Below are positions 1 through 10,559 of a stretch of 64,000 bases of DNA, piece after piece. Position 1 is the first letter of the stretch. Each line of letters begins with the position of its first letter. Source of the stretch: Helianthus annuus (Eukaryota; Streptophyta; Magnoliopsida; Asterales; Asteraceae). The stretch covers positions 126,591,695 through 126,655,694 of the forward strand of contig NC_035433.2 in NCBI RefSeq assembly GCF_002127325.2, given 5' to 3'. Below the pieces are notes generated by a model. It was not told the origin of the DNA. It ran no database searches and saw nothing but the letters and a program-made list of their open reading frames with translations. Made by a program: the position numbers and the translations under genes.

Positions 1-489
1 ATTAAGTTGTTTAAGAGTGTCTGAGATTGCTATCCAAAGTGCTTATTTGATCATTATTTTTTAGTTTACTAAGTTGTTTTGTACATGAAGTTTTTTTATT
101 CCAATAAACAGATAATTAGTTTATTCATTCTCTATTTGTTCACATCACAGAATTCCCCAGTTTGTTTTTGTATGCAAATGCACTTTGTATGTGAAATAGT
201 GTTTAAAAAGACAGGAATTCTAATCTAAATATTTATGCAGGTAATATTATATAACGCTTTAAATCTAAGTTTTTATGTTACACAATCTACAGAATATTCA
301 CCATTTCGTTTCTTGTTACTGAACAATGCCATACGGACTACTTCCAAAAGTTTCGAGCATGTTTTTTCTTTTATTCAACCCGTGTAATAGACGTGAATCA
401 AATGTTGTATACAAAGAAGTAGACAGATATTTATAAATTATAATTGTAACTTTTTGTTTTTCACTAATATATGTAATATATGTAATTTC
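1..489. other. AT-rich intergenic DNA, no gene
   Basis: No open frame with coding character is visible. The stretch is AT-rich. One degenerate copy of the CCCGTGTAATAxACG palindrome (near 378-395) foreshadows the minisatellite that follows. Nothing else is supported. Confidence 0.6.
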
Positions 490-1145
490 AGTTATAAGAA
501 TTACTAGATTAGAACCCCGTGTATTACACGGGCTAAATAAATGTAAATTTATATACTAAATAAAAAAATAATATATCTTTAAAAACTTTGTTTATTACAC
601 GACATATAATTTTATATACTAAAAAATAAAAAATTATATCTTTAAAAACCTCGTGTATTGTTGTACAGGTTGAATAAATATAATTTTATACATCAAATAA
701 TGAAAAAAATCCAAATAATAAATTATTTATATATTTACAAAACCCCGTGTATTGTACAGGTTGAATAAATCTAATTTTATATATCAAACAATAAAAAAAG
801 TTATATTTTTAAAAACCTCATGTATTACACGGGTTGGATAAATGTAATTTTGTATAGTAATTTATAAAAAAATTATATCTTTAAAAAACCCGCTGTATTA
901 CACGGGTTGAATTTATATATCAAATAATAAAAAAGTTATATTTTTAAATACCTCATGTATTACACGGGTTAGATAAATATAATTTTACACGGGTTGGATA
1001 AATGTAATTTTGTATAGTAAATAATAAAAAAAGTTATATTTTTAAAAATCTCGTGTATTACATGGGTTGAATAAATGTAATTTTATATAGTAAATAATAA
1101 AAAGTTATATCCTTAAAAAAACTCGTGTAGTACATGAGTTGAGTT
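490..1145. repeat. Palindromic minisatellite, about 70-bp units
   Basis: About nine or ten degenerate units follow one another. Each has a short palindromic core of the form CCCGTGTATTACACGGG followed by 'ttgaataaatgtaatttt' and an A/T-rich tail. Cores are seen near 511, 583, 645, 738, 812, 884, 946, 1046 and 1115, so spacing varies between about 60 and 100 bp. Such hairpin cores are common at plant Helitron 3' ends and in Helitron-associated minisatellites. That link is inference; the repetition is seen directly. Confidence 0.8.
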
Positions 1146-1301
1146 CTGATTAACTTTAGATTTTGATTTCCTGCATTTTCTCTCCTATTAAATAATAATA
1201 TTTTTTCTCTCCTTAAAATTACATCTTAAGTCATATTCTTTTCTTATAAAACATATGTAAAAAATATATAATATTTTATTTAAAATAAATATATTTAAAA
1301 C

Positions 1302-1323
1302 ATATATATATATATATATATAT
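1302..1323. repeat. (AT)n microsatellite
   Basis: An uninterrupted AT dinucleotide run of about 11 units. Confidence 0.95.
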
Positions 1324-1365
1324 CTTAAATAATAATATAATGTAACATGACTCTTTTTATTATCA

Positions 1366-1485
1366 ATATTTTTAATAATTATATATATTAAATGGATATC
1401 TCATCGTTATCTCATAAATAATTAATATTTTTAATAATTATATATATTAAATGGATATCTCATCATTATCTCATAAATAATAATT
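1366..1485. repeat. 59-bp tandem duplication
   Basis: The segment beginning atatttttaataattatat recurs 59 bp later with a single G/A difference in the 'ctcatcgttatctc' part. It is a recent local duplication in AT-rich DNA. Confidence 0.85.
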
Positions 1486-2102
1486 TAATTTTAATAGGCT
1501 AAAAAATAGATAGCTTTAATGAATGACAAGTGTCCTATAAATGGTTTCTTTTATTATATAGTATAGATATAGATTTATATTGTCTTTATCTTTATGATGA
1601 AGCCCTTCTAACCTAATTATAATGATATATAATATTCGTTGATTTTTAATTTCTATATTTAAAACTTCATTGGGTAATAAAACTGTATACAATTTTTTTT
1701 ATATTTAATTGAAAGTTCCGGTATGTAATTTTTAACAAACCAACGGGTATACCTGAGCCTGAGCCTGACGGGGAATCTCCTTACACATACATGACGGGAC
1801 AATTTTCTGATCATGCATTAGATTACGATAACCATTACCAGTCTTATCTACATCTCTACACTTATGTTTGCGAGGAGCTTAAACATGACTTATGAGTTAT
1901 GTAAAAGCTATTAAAACAAGGTTCATATTTATAAAAGAACATAAAATAATAATTTACAAAAATTGGGCTGTCGAGTTTTGTGCAAGTACAAACAAGCGCT
2001 GCGCATGTCCTCGTAAAATTTTGGTCCATGTAATCTGATTTCTCAAAGACCATAACCCAAAATAAAAAAGAAAAATATTAAATTATTAAGAGTTGTAAAA
2101 AT

Positions 2103-2287
2103 CAGGGGCGAAGCTTTTAAGGGGTGGGAGGGGTAGCCGACCCTTCGAACTTTTCGCATAATAGTGGAGAGTATATAGTTTTCGTATAGAAAATTTTTGG
2201 TATATACGTTTTCGACCCCCGGTTTTATATAAATTTTTAGGTTCGGTGACTCCTCCCCGGGTCGGAAATCTCAAGCTTCGGCCCCAC
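2103..2287. mobile_element. Candidate MITE with GGGGCGAAGCTT-type ends
   Basis: The left end (CAGGGGCGAAGCTT) and the right end (AAGCTTCGGCCCCAC) are inverted complements apart from one inserted base. The 185-bp interior is AT-rich with no ORF worth calling. No clear target duplication was found, so the superfamily is left open. Confidence 0.45.
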
Positions 2288-2574
2288 ATTGAAAAAAAAC
2301 AACCACAACTCAATTACCTATTGTTATTACTTTGTTATTAAGGGGGTATGGTCCCAAATGTCGCGTAAGTCTTGTGCGCGCAGGGCCAAACCCACACTTT
2401 AATCCCCAAAACACTTATAGGGTATGGATGGACGAGGTAATAGAGTAAAGAAAGGAATTAAATGGATCATTACCATATTCCATAGTCTTGTTTGGTTACC
2501 ATGTGGAAATTGAATGAATCATTACACTGTGTTGTTTGGTAGGCAGGAAAAGACAAAGGAATAAAATCGGCGAC

Positions 2575-2784
2575 GGGTGGTAGTGTGTGATGGCGGTGGC
2601 AGTGTGTGGCGGCGGTAGCAGTGGGTGGCGGCGGTGGAGGGTGGCGGTGGTGGGTGGCGGCAACTGCAATGGGTAGTGGTGGCGGGTGGTGGCGGTGGTC
2701 AGCGGTGGTCGGTGGCAGAGGGTGGTAGTGATCGGCGGTGGCAACGATGGTAGTGGCAGTTGTTGACGGTGAGGGTGGAGGGTG
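2575..2784. repeat. GGT/GGC-rich minisatellite
   Basis: Irregular repetition of ggtggcggcggtggcagtgg-type units. The antisense His/Pro/Thr-rich and Ala-rich reading frames over this block are by-products of the repeat, not genes. The same sequence type resumes at 3584-3640, beyond an inserted element, so the block was once continuous. Confidence 0.85.
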
Positions 2785-2792
2785 GTGGTAGT

Positions 2793-3575
2793 TAGGAGTG
2801 TTCACTGAATCGAATAACGAATTTTCGATGATTTTTTTTGAATTTTTATTTTTTTTACCTGAATTCGTATTCTATTCAGTTCCATTAGTATTTGAAACTC
2901 GAATTTGAATTGAATTCGAACCGAATTCCAAACCGAATTTGAATAAATTCGATTTAATTTAAATTTACGCTAAACAGTAAATTCTTTTAATTTCATTTTT
3001 TAAAAGTACTACAAAGTACAAATTAATTATTTTTAACATAAAATATAATAATCTGCGAAATTAATTAACTGTCAATATTTCGAAACATCAAAATTTAGCG
3101 ATTTAAGTTAGATAAAAATTTAGAAATAAGTAGTATGAGCTATTTGTCAGTAGGGTAGTATGAGCTATTTGTCAGTAGGTTTGGTAATCTTATGAATAAT
3201 AAACTTATCACTTAGGTAGTGTTTGGTATGAAGGAATGAAAGGTGGAATGGAATGGATGATTACGAGGGAATGAAGAAAAGAGTGCTTGGTTGGTTAATG
3301 GAATGGAATCACCCATTCCAAAAGGTATTTCATTCCCTCTATGGATTCAGTTCATACTTTGGCCAAGTTTAGAAGTTATATGTGTGTGTATATATGTTTG
3401 TGTGTATATACATATATTAAAAAATCATATATAAATTGAATTCGAATTTCGAATCGAATTGAAAATCATAAAGTTGTATTCAATTTGAATTTGATTACTG
3501 GACTCGAATAATTCGAATTTGAACCCAGTCGAATTTCAAATTATTCCAATCCGAATCGAATTCTGAACAACCCTA
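2793..3575. mobile_element. hAT-like non-autonomous element
   Basis: It starts TAGGAGTGTTCA and ends TGAACAACCCTA, a hAT-type terminal inverted repeat. It is flanked by GTGGTAGT (2785-2792) and GTGGTAGC (3576-3583), a 7-of-8 match to an 8-bp target duplication. The GGT-rich minisatellite lies on both sides, showing the insertion site. The interior is rich in GAATTCGAATT-type motifs and has no transposase. One end of another MITE lies inside it (from 3215). Confidence 0.75.
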
Positions 3576-3815
3576 GTGGTAGCGGCGGGTGGTGACGGCA
3601 GTGGGTGGCGGTGGCAGTGGTGAGCATTATTGGTAATGAATGTGAGAGGGGGAGTTGAATGGAAAAAAAGAGGGTGGATGAAATGAATTTGAAAGAATTG
3701 AATGCCTTATGTAATGGGTGATTTCATTAGCTTGATCAACCAAACACATTCTTTTTCATTCCCTCATAATGGTCCATTCCATTCCACCTCTCATTCCTGC
3801 ATACAAAACACTACC
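3215..3815. mobile_element. PIF/Harbinger-like MITE ends (TTA target duplication)
   Basis: The left end GGTAGTGTTTGGTATGAAGG and the right end (reverse complement GGTAGTGTTTTGTATGCAGG) are homologous for about 110 bp. Both abut TTA (3212-3214 and 3816-3818), the target duplication of PIF/Harbinger (Tourist-like) elements. The interval includes the right end of the hAT-like element and part of the GGT minisatellite, so the two ends may not belong to one original insertion. No transposase is present. Confidence 0.6.
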
Positions 3816-3818
3816 TTA

Positions 3819-4170
3819 GCTTGTCCCGAGGTTCCTACGCAGGATCCTCTCGTGGACGTGCAACTGCAACAACTCATAAAATACAAATAGTACAAAAGGA
3901 CAGTGATGTGTAACCAATCAGGCTGCGTTGTTCACTGCTCCATGATCTCCACTAACTGCTGATGACAGACGTGACAACAAGTACATTTGGTAGGCAACGT
4001 GTAACCAATCACAATGCACTAATATAACTCCACCTCTGCAGACACTACTTTTCGTGTCAAAGGGGACCAAATGGATATTCCTTGATGGCAACGTCCGGTT
4101 AATGAGGCCATGAACCCATCGTCTTCTCCAAACCCTTTGACAATAAATAAGAACCTCTACCAAAGGTTTA
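3819..4170. other. Intergenic segment left of element A
   Basis: No gene is recognised. The phrase gtgtaaccaatca occurs twice (near 3908 and 4000). The segment ends at the TG start of the element A LTR. Confidence 0.5.
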
Positions 4171-6357
4171 TGTAACGCTTCGCATAGTTGTACTTGCCTT
4201 ATTTAGGAAGTATTGTTGTAATTCTATTTTGGAAACTTGTACTTATGTTGTATTCTATTTCGTTTCAACTTTGTAATCCGAGACTATTGATCATAATGAA
4301 ATTCAATCATTTTATTCACATCTATGTTATACATATTAAACTTGTTGGCATGTTTGTACTCGAAATCAATGTTTCAAACACCATTATACATGTTTCATAT
4401 TTGTACAAAACACATTTATGCTCGTTACATGTAAAACCGTCTAAAACACGCAAATTAATCAAAATTGGACCTTCGAGAGGAAGGGGAATGATCCTTCGCA
4501 CGAAAGGACCCCCTTTCGTGTGAAAGGGCCTATCGCTCCAAACTCCCCTTTCGCCCGAAAGCTCCCTTTCGTCCCAATACACTCCTCACCTATAAATAAG
4601 CACGCTACTTCACTAATTTCCCCCTTCCAGTCACCCAACTCACTCTCAAATGCTCTGAAGTTCTCTCTTGCGATCAGAGGTTTTCAGTAATGATTTTCTT
4701 TCATCTCTTTCATTTCTTTAACATTTTTCTTGCATTCTAGTCGATTTCTTTAACTTTTGCAAAACCCTTGTTTGAAAATATCTCATGGATGGTTTTCACG
4801 AGTTTGCTTGGGCAAATTGATGTTGAAACCTCACCACATATGAGATTCAAACATTACAAACTTTGATGTTTTTACAACTTGTTCATACATTTCATTTTAA
4901 TTTATGTACAAGCTTGGTGGAATCGGGTACCCATCAGACTCTCAATTCAGTTCGAAGTTAAGGGTTTGCATTAGGGTTAATTTCCACCAAGAAATGATCT
5001 ATTTCGGATAGATTAAACACACGTTTTTTACAAGCATTTGCACCTTCCACATGAAAGGCTATACCCTTCCTGTGAAAGGGCATCCCTTTCGCACAAAAGG
5101 GGACTGTTTCACATGTTTCGTTTTTTATTTCATTTCTATTCAATGTCAGTTCATCAGTTTCATGGATGAACACTAAACAGTTTGCTAGTCACAAAGTAAG
5201 TTAATCCCGTCTAGCCTCCAACACTTGGTTCACACCTTCCATGTTGAGTTGGCACACCCAGGTTGTCCTTACTTGGCTGTTTGGCTATTTTACCTATTGT
5301 TTTCATTTCATATAATGATTACTAATAATGTATTATGTTAAACAGTTTACAATTAAATTTTACACCCGAATCCGTGTTTAAACAGACCAGTCGCACGAAT
5401 GGACTCACATTCGCGCGGAAGGCTACTGCCTTTCGCACGAAAGGACCCCATTCGCATGAAGGGTCTGTTACTTGTTTTGTTTCGTAATTTTTTTCGTATT
5501 TTAAAGTCTGATCCGAAGATCTTCACATCATAATACTCACACCTTCGTTTACCCATTTCAGGGTATCTTTGGTGTACCAGCTCCCGTCTAATCCACTCTC
5601 GGTTTTAGTTGAAATCTACGCAAAACTGTGAGTATACTCGATCCCTTTTTTTCCATTTTATCCACTTTGGGTGCAATATGTACAACTATACAAAAACATG
5701 CAACGCTATTAAACATGTTTACAAAATCACACTATATCCACTATTAAACATGAGACTTGTTGATACTTGTTAATCTCGCATGCTATGTTTACACGCGTCT
5801 ATATGCTCATTAAATTTGCAAGCGTACCTTAACAATTATAGCGCTCTAGGATTAACGCCCCGCCTGTATTCTTGTGGTATTGTTAAGTAAAACACCATTA
5901 CACCCTCTTCATTTCGTCGTTGTTGGGTAATCACGATTGCTTTAAACTCTGGTTTGACATATAGTTTACACTTGTGTAGTATGTTAGTAACAGGATTTAC
6001 ATTTATCATGTTGGTTATGAGCACCATTAAACATTTTTACTATTATGCTACGTATTCAAACTTATATACTCGCCAACATTTTTGTTGATCATATTTTAAT
6101 ACATGTTGCAGGTTGATAGATGACGACATGAAGAAACAAGTTTAGGGTGGACTTAGACACACACCTTAATAATAAAAAATTATTCATGTTTCATGTTTGC
6201 TACAATTTGATTGTATTTGGTTTTTGAACAATGTATGCCATTTTAGTATTTATGAAATTTTGATTAGTTAAATATTTTCACAATTAGCGTTATGATGCTA
6301 CGAGCAATCTTGTTTTCGTCTCACTCCGATGTTTCCGCCATCGGTTGGGGTGTGACA
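4171..6357 (+). repeat. 5' LTR of element A (about 2.19 kb)
   Basis: It runs from TGTAACGC to TGTGACA. Its first 360 bp match 27736-28097 at about 94% by eye. A TATA box (TATAAATA) lies at 4591. Three clusters of short CTTTCG...CGAAAG palindromes lie at 4493-4574, 5042-5102 and 5388-5465. The small open frames within it are not genes. Confidence 0.9.
4591..4598 (+). promoter_or_regulatory. TATA box in element A LTR
   Basis: TATAAATA follows 'cactcctcacc' about 420 bp into the LTR, where a U3/R boundary promoter would be expected. Confidence 0.65.
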
Positions 6358-6360
6358 GAT

Positions 6361-6373
6361 TGGTATCAGAGCC
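6361..6373 (+). other. Primer binding site of element A (tRNA-Met)
   Basis: TGGTATCAGAGCC, complementary to the 3' end of plant initiator tRNA-Met, lies three bases after the LTR. Confidence 0.9.
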
Positions 6374-6524
6374 ATAACTATAGGGAATTAGGATTAATTG
6401 CTATGCTTTTGACCTAGTCTATAGTTTAGGAACATTTCTTGCTTGTGTTTAAAAACTACTTGCATTCTATCTTATTTGCTCCTATCTATTTCTTTGGTCT
6501 CAAATATACATGCATTTCCTAGGG

Positions 6525-7832
6525 TGTAACAACTCTTGCCAAAATTGTTATTTCTTATTCTAATAATGCACATTAGGAAACCCTAATTGAGACCCCTAGA
6601 TGATATGGCACGGCCCATAATTTTTAAAACGGCCAAAACTAGGATCAGGGCCCCCTAAAACTCAAGGGGATATCCCCTAATTGATCATTATCTTTATAAA
6701 ACGAATGTAAATCATGAAAATTCGTTAAACTTGACTCACCCAGGCTATTCTGGACACGAGGCTACCCTATCCTAAACTGGTCGCCGTCGCGACACGCGCC
6801 AGAGGCAAGGGTTCCTGGCGCGACATGCGGGGGAGGTCAAAATCCAGTATAAAACCTAGGGGTTTGGCACTTGCATGGGGTGACTGTTTCGACGTAAAAA
6901 TTCATTTCGTGCGTTAAGTTGTGCTCTGATCTTTCCAATTTCACTCAAAAGTCCCGAATCTCTGGTGCGACAACAGGGTAATAACTCGATCACTACTACG
7001 ATACAATGTCCGATCGATTAAAACCGATCCGAGGTTAAAGTGCTGCCTGAATACGGGCTATACTTTGTCATTCGTCGTGAGGGTTTCGATCTCGTGAAAT
7101 TATCGTAAATGTTGAATTAAGTTACTAACCTAGTTTCGTTAGCATTATTATATTTAAACTAGGTTACCAGGCTTAATCAGTAGGCAAACTCTGTTCAGTT
7201 AAACTTGCAATGTGAGTCATTCTCTTTTTATCAAATTGCTTTACAAAACCCTAAATGTTTTCCAGTTATACTTTGTAGTGATTAAGTCTTTGCTAATCTT
7301 TAATTAGTGGCAGTAAGTGGGGAGTTTTGTGCATATTACTACTAATGATTTATCACTTTAGGTGGACGAGCCTAATTAGTGATATATCCACAGTCATAGA
7401 TCCGGTCGAGTGACAACTGAACCAACTAATTATAAGATAGGGGCAAATGTGAAAACTCTTAATGCTGTAAATTGTAAAAATGTGTCATTTTGTGCAAATT
7501 GAATAACTCGCCAGTATTTCCCCCCTAATAGAATCTTTTTAAACATGTTTCAGGTGATTTACTGTGAACAAGGAAAAGTATCGTGTAGCACTACCAGCTT
7601 GGATAAAGTGGCTCAGTAAATAAATAAACATGTTTTTGTAATCAGGGGATTTCCCAGTAAAATTCCTTTATTGTAAATTACGGGGTTTGTCCCAAAACTT
7701 GAAATAAAATAAAAGGGGTGTTTTTAGTTTAAACGATCATGTTAACAAATTCCGCTGCCAATTTAAATACCAATACCACGGGTTTCTGTCCCGCGGCTTT
7801 CGAACTGGGAAACTGGGTCGGGGGCCGTGACA
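6525..7832 (+). repeat. 5' LTR of element B (1308 bp)
   Basis: TG...CA boundaries and near-identity to 20803-22113. TATAAAA lies at 6848-6854. The primer binding site follows eight bases downstream. Confidence 0.93.
6848..6854 (+). promoter_or_regulatory. TATA box in element B 5' LTR
   Basis: TATAAAA in the context 'ccagtataaaacc', about 320 bp into the LTR and conserved in the 3' copy (near 21126). Confidence 0.6.
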
Positions 7833-7840
7833 GAAAAATG

Positions 7841-7853
7841 TGGTATCAGAGCC
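7841..7853 (+). other. Primer binding site of element B (tRNA-Met)
   Basis: TGGTATCAGAGCC, the same initiator tRNA-Met class as elements A and C. Confidence 0.9.
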
Positions 7854-7991
7854 ACTGATTTAAGCCAATTAAGTACTTGAAAAAATACTTGATTTTCCAA
7901 TTTGCCATTCTGTGATTCTGTGAAAATTTAATTTATAATAAATAAAATTTTAATTTGGATTTTTGTGTGTTTCTTCATGTGTGCTAACAGC

Positions 7992-8654
7992 ATGTATGAA
8001 CTGTCGGAAGCACTCCGAAAGTTTACTATCCATACAACTGATATGGATACAACAGGAACCCAGTCAGGGTATCAGGCGGATACCGAGGAGCCACTAGTGT
8101 TTCAGGCCTAGCCACAGGAGAAACCAAAGCCCAAAAAGAGAAGAAGGTTGCTGGATTGGAAACACAGACGCAAGAAGAAACCCGGTGCCCAACGGGTAAA
8201 GAAAACGGAGGATCCAAAGGGAAAGGGATAGGAAGTAGCGGAGAGTTCCGGTCAAGCCTAGGAGATGCCACCTTGGGTAGAACTTGAAAGGAAACTGGCG
8301 AATTGTGACCTCATCGGACCTGCTGACGAAACGCTTTTCAATTTCCCTACCTAATCTGAAATTCCAATTAATTTGGAACCTGCTATTCCAGACCCCATTG
8401 TCAACCCCCGACCTCTTACAGGGCAGCTGGAAGAATGGTGGACGAGCGACTGGCAATTTCAGAATTTCATGAATAACCCAAATGTTTACTTTCCCCAGTT
8501 TGATCATGAACCTGCACCATTCCCACCTTTGAGCTCGGAGAACGTTGCCGAATTACGCCGCTACGGCGAGGAACTGGTGGATGCGGGAAACCGGATTCGG
8601 GAAGTAGGGGAAAACATCACGTGGAAGTACGACGAGAGGGAGCGTCGTTTCTAA
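7992..8654 (+). pseudogene. Extra ORF upstream of gag in element B, four in-frame stops
   Basis: A single frame runs from the ATG at 7992 to a TAA at 8652-8654, about 220 codons, broken by four internal stops (three TAG, one TAA). The middle is strongly basic (KPKPKKRRR, HRRKKKPG). The C-terminal third is acidic and aromatic (LEEWWTSDWQFQNF, then ELRRYGEELVDAGNRIREVG). It is in the same frame as gag, which starts 273 bp later after an AT-rich stretch ending in TTATTCAG immediately before the gag ATG. It may be a gag N-terminal extension, possibly spliced, or a separate ORF. No domain is recognised. The repeated CAG/CAA-to-stop type changes suggest decay by cytosine deamination. Confidence 0.55.
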
Positions 8655-8927
8655 AAAGCTAGCTAACTGTGGTTGAATGTTTGTATAATATTAATATGCG
8701 AAAAAAATAATATAATAATAATAATATATAATATTGTATAATAATAACAAAATAAAATAGCTGTAAATATCTGGTTTGTATGGAGGCATAATATTATATA
8801 AAATATAAATGTCGCAAGGTCGACGATTTTGGCTATATGTGTTAACTTGATTATGTGTAATTGTCCTGTTATGTTTGGTTGCTATCCATTGTGTGACAAT
8901 AATTTGCATATATTGTTAATTATTCAG

Positions 8928-10547
8928 ATGGAAAACACAGAAAACAAACCGACAAACGAAGTTAACCAATCTGAACAAAATAATGAAGTCCATTTTCTTA
9001 ATAGACAAGATATCGAAAATATTGTTGCTCAGGGAATAGCCAACGCTATCCCAGCAATCGTCGCTGCTGTTAAGAACCCTACTGAACCTTCCCAAGCCAA
9101 CCATAGTAAATGCACTCGCGACGATAATTTCAGTAACAGTGTAAATGGAGGCGGCAATAATAACAATAATGTGGTTCAAGCCCCAATACTTAAGAAAATG
9201 AAGGTTGCAACACCTAGTTGCACTTATAAAGAATTTCTTGCCTGTAAGCCAGTTGAATTTGCAGGCAATGAAGGGGCGACTGCCGCACTGCGTTGGTTAG
9301 AAAAGACCGAAGTAGTAATTAAAATAAGTAAATGTGCAGAAGAAGACAAGGTGATGTATCCATCCCACCTTTTCAAAGAAGAGGCGTTAGAATGGTGGAA
9401 CACGGTGCTGCAAGCAAAGGGAAGTGACGTGGCTTATGCCATGAGTTGGGAAGAATTTAAAGAATTGATGGAAAGAAAATTTTTTCCCGCCTATGAAAAG
9501 TAACAAATGACAAACAAGTTCCTGAACCACCGGATGGTGGGCGTTGACTGTCGGGGGTATACTTCGAAATTCTTCGAGTATGCTAGAATTGTACCAACTC
9601 TGGCTTCGCCAAAACCGGTACTTATTTCTCGCTATATTTGGGGACTAATTAGCGAGATTCGCGACATAGTCAAGGCTGCGAGACCCCAAACTATTGACGA
9701 TGCGGTCGAACTGGCCAACACCTTGACTAACGGGTTGGTACGCACGAGATAAGAAAACAGGAAAAAGGAATTGGCCCAAAAGATTACCCAAGGATTTCGT
9801 GGGGGTAATAATAGTAGTAATTTCAAGAAAAAGGGAACCGGGCAATCTTCCATGCCGCCATATTGCGGAAATTGTAAAAAGAAACATTTTGGAAAATGTG
9901 TAGAAAATTGCAATTTCTGCAAGAGACCAGGCCACCAAGAGGAGGAATGGAGGAAGAAAACCGTAATCTGCTACAACTGCGGCGAAACAGGACACTTCAA
10001 GCCCGATTGCCCAAAATTGGTCAAGCCAGCTGATAACAAAGCCAAACCTGCTGAAGGTATAAATAAAAAGAATGCAAGAGCCTTCCAGCTGACTACACAG
10101 GAAGCAGATCTGATTCCGGATGTGATAGCTGGTACGTTTCTTGTACATGACGTTTACGCAAAAGTATTATTTGACTCTGGTGTAAACAATAGTTTTATAA
10201 ATACTTCATTCTGCCACGCTCTTAAGCAACCTTTAACCAAACTTAGGCAAGTTTTTACGGTGGAAACGGCAGATGGTAATTCTGTTGAAATAGATAAGGT
10301 CTTGCAAGAAGGAAAGATAGAACTCTCAGGCCATAAATTTTCTGCAAACCTGCTGCCTATGAATTTAACTGGATTTGATGTTGTGTTAGGAATGGATTGG
10401 TTAGTAGCCAACCATACTCGAATCCTCTGTGATAGGAATTCCATAGAAATTCATACACCCACAGAAGAAGTAATTTTGATTTCAGGAGATAAGCCACGTA
10501 AACCAATGAAGTTCATTTCAGTAATGAAAGTCGCTAGTTATGAATGA
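8928..10547 (+). pseudogene. gag-protease of element B, nonsense-broken
   Basis: The frame begins at the ATG at 8928, preceded by TTATTCAG. Retrotransposon gag core: FLACKPVEFAGNEGATAALR through MSWEEFKELMERKFFP (about 9220-9490). Stops at 9501-9503, 9750-9752 and 10545-10547 interrupt one continuous frame. Zinc-knuckle cysteines follow at about 9865-10020 (CGNCKKKHFGKC, CYNCGETGHFKPDC). The protease carries the catalytic triad LFDSG at about 10165 and the flap-side GFDVVLGMDWL near 10370. Gag would package element RNA; the protease would cut the polyprotein. The stops mean it is not functional as read. Confidence 0.88.
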
Positions 10548-10559
10548 AAACAAGGAATA

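Larger units (their letters stand above)
1146..2100. other. AT-rich intergenic DNA with small repeats
   Basis: No gene is recognised. The stretch holds an (AT)n tract at 1302-1323 and a 59-bp tandem duplication at 1366-1485. Around 1730-1790 an ACGGGTATACCTGAGCC-type segment resembles, in diverged form, the ACCCG-rich element near 33930-34077. The small minus-strand frame at 1862-2053 has no recognisable content. Confidence 0.55.

Noticed and set aside
490..1145. Possible CRISPR-like array
   Set aside because: Units are degenerate, spacers are not unique and the setting is a plant genome; it is a minisatellite.
2470..2805. Minus-strand frames rich in His, Pro, Thr and Ala
   Set aside because: They are translations of the GGT/GGC minisatellite and have no domain or codon character.
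4188..4582. Frames of 111 and 86 codons repeated near 27811-28194
   Set aside because: They are inside the element A LTRs; the repetition is the LTR pair itself.
8026..8507. Minus-strand frames of 81 and 137 codons
   Set aside because: Shadows of the upstream ORF of element B on the + strand; no recognisable content.
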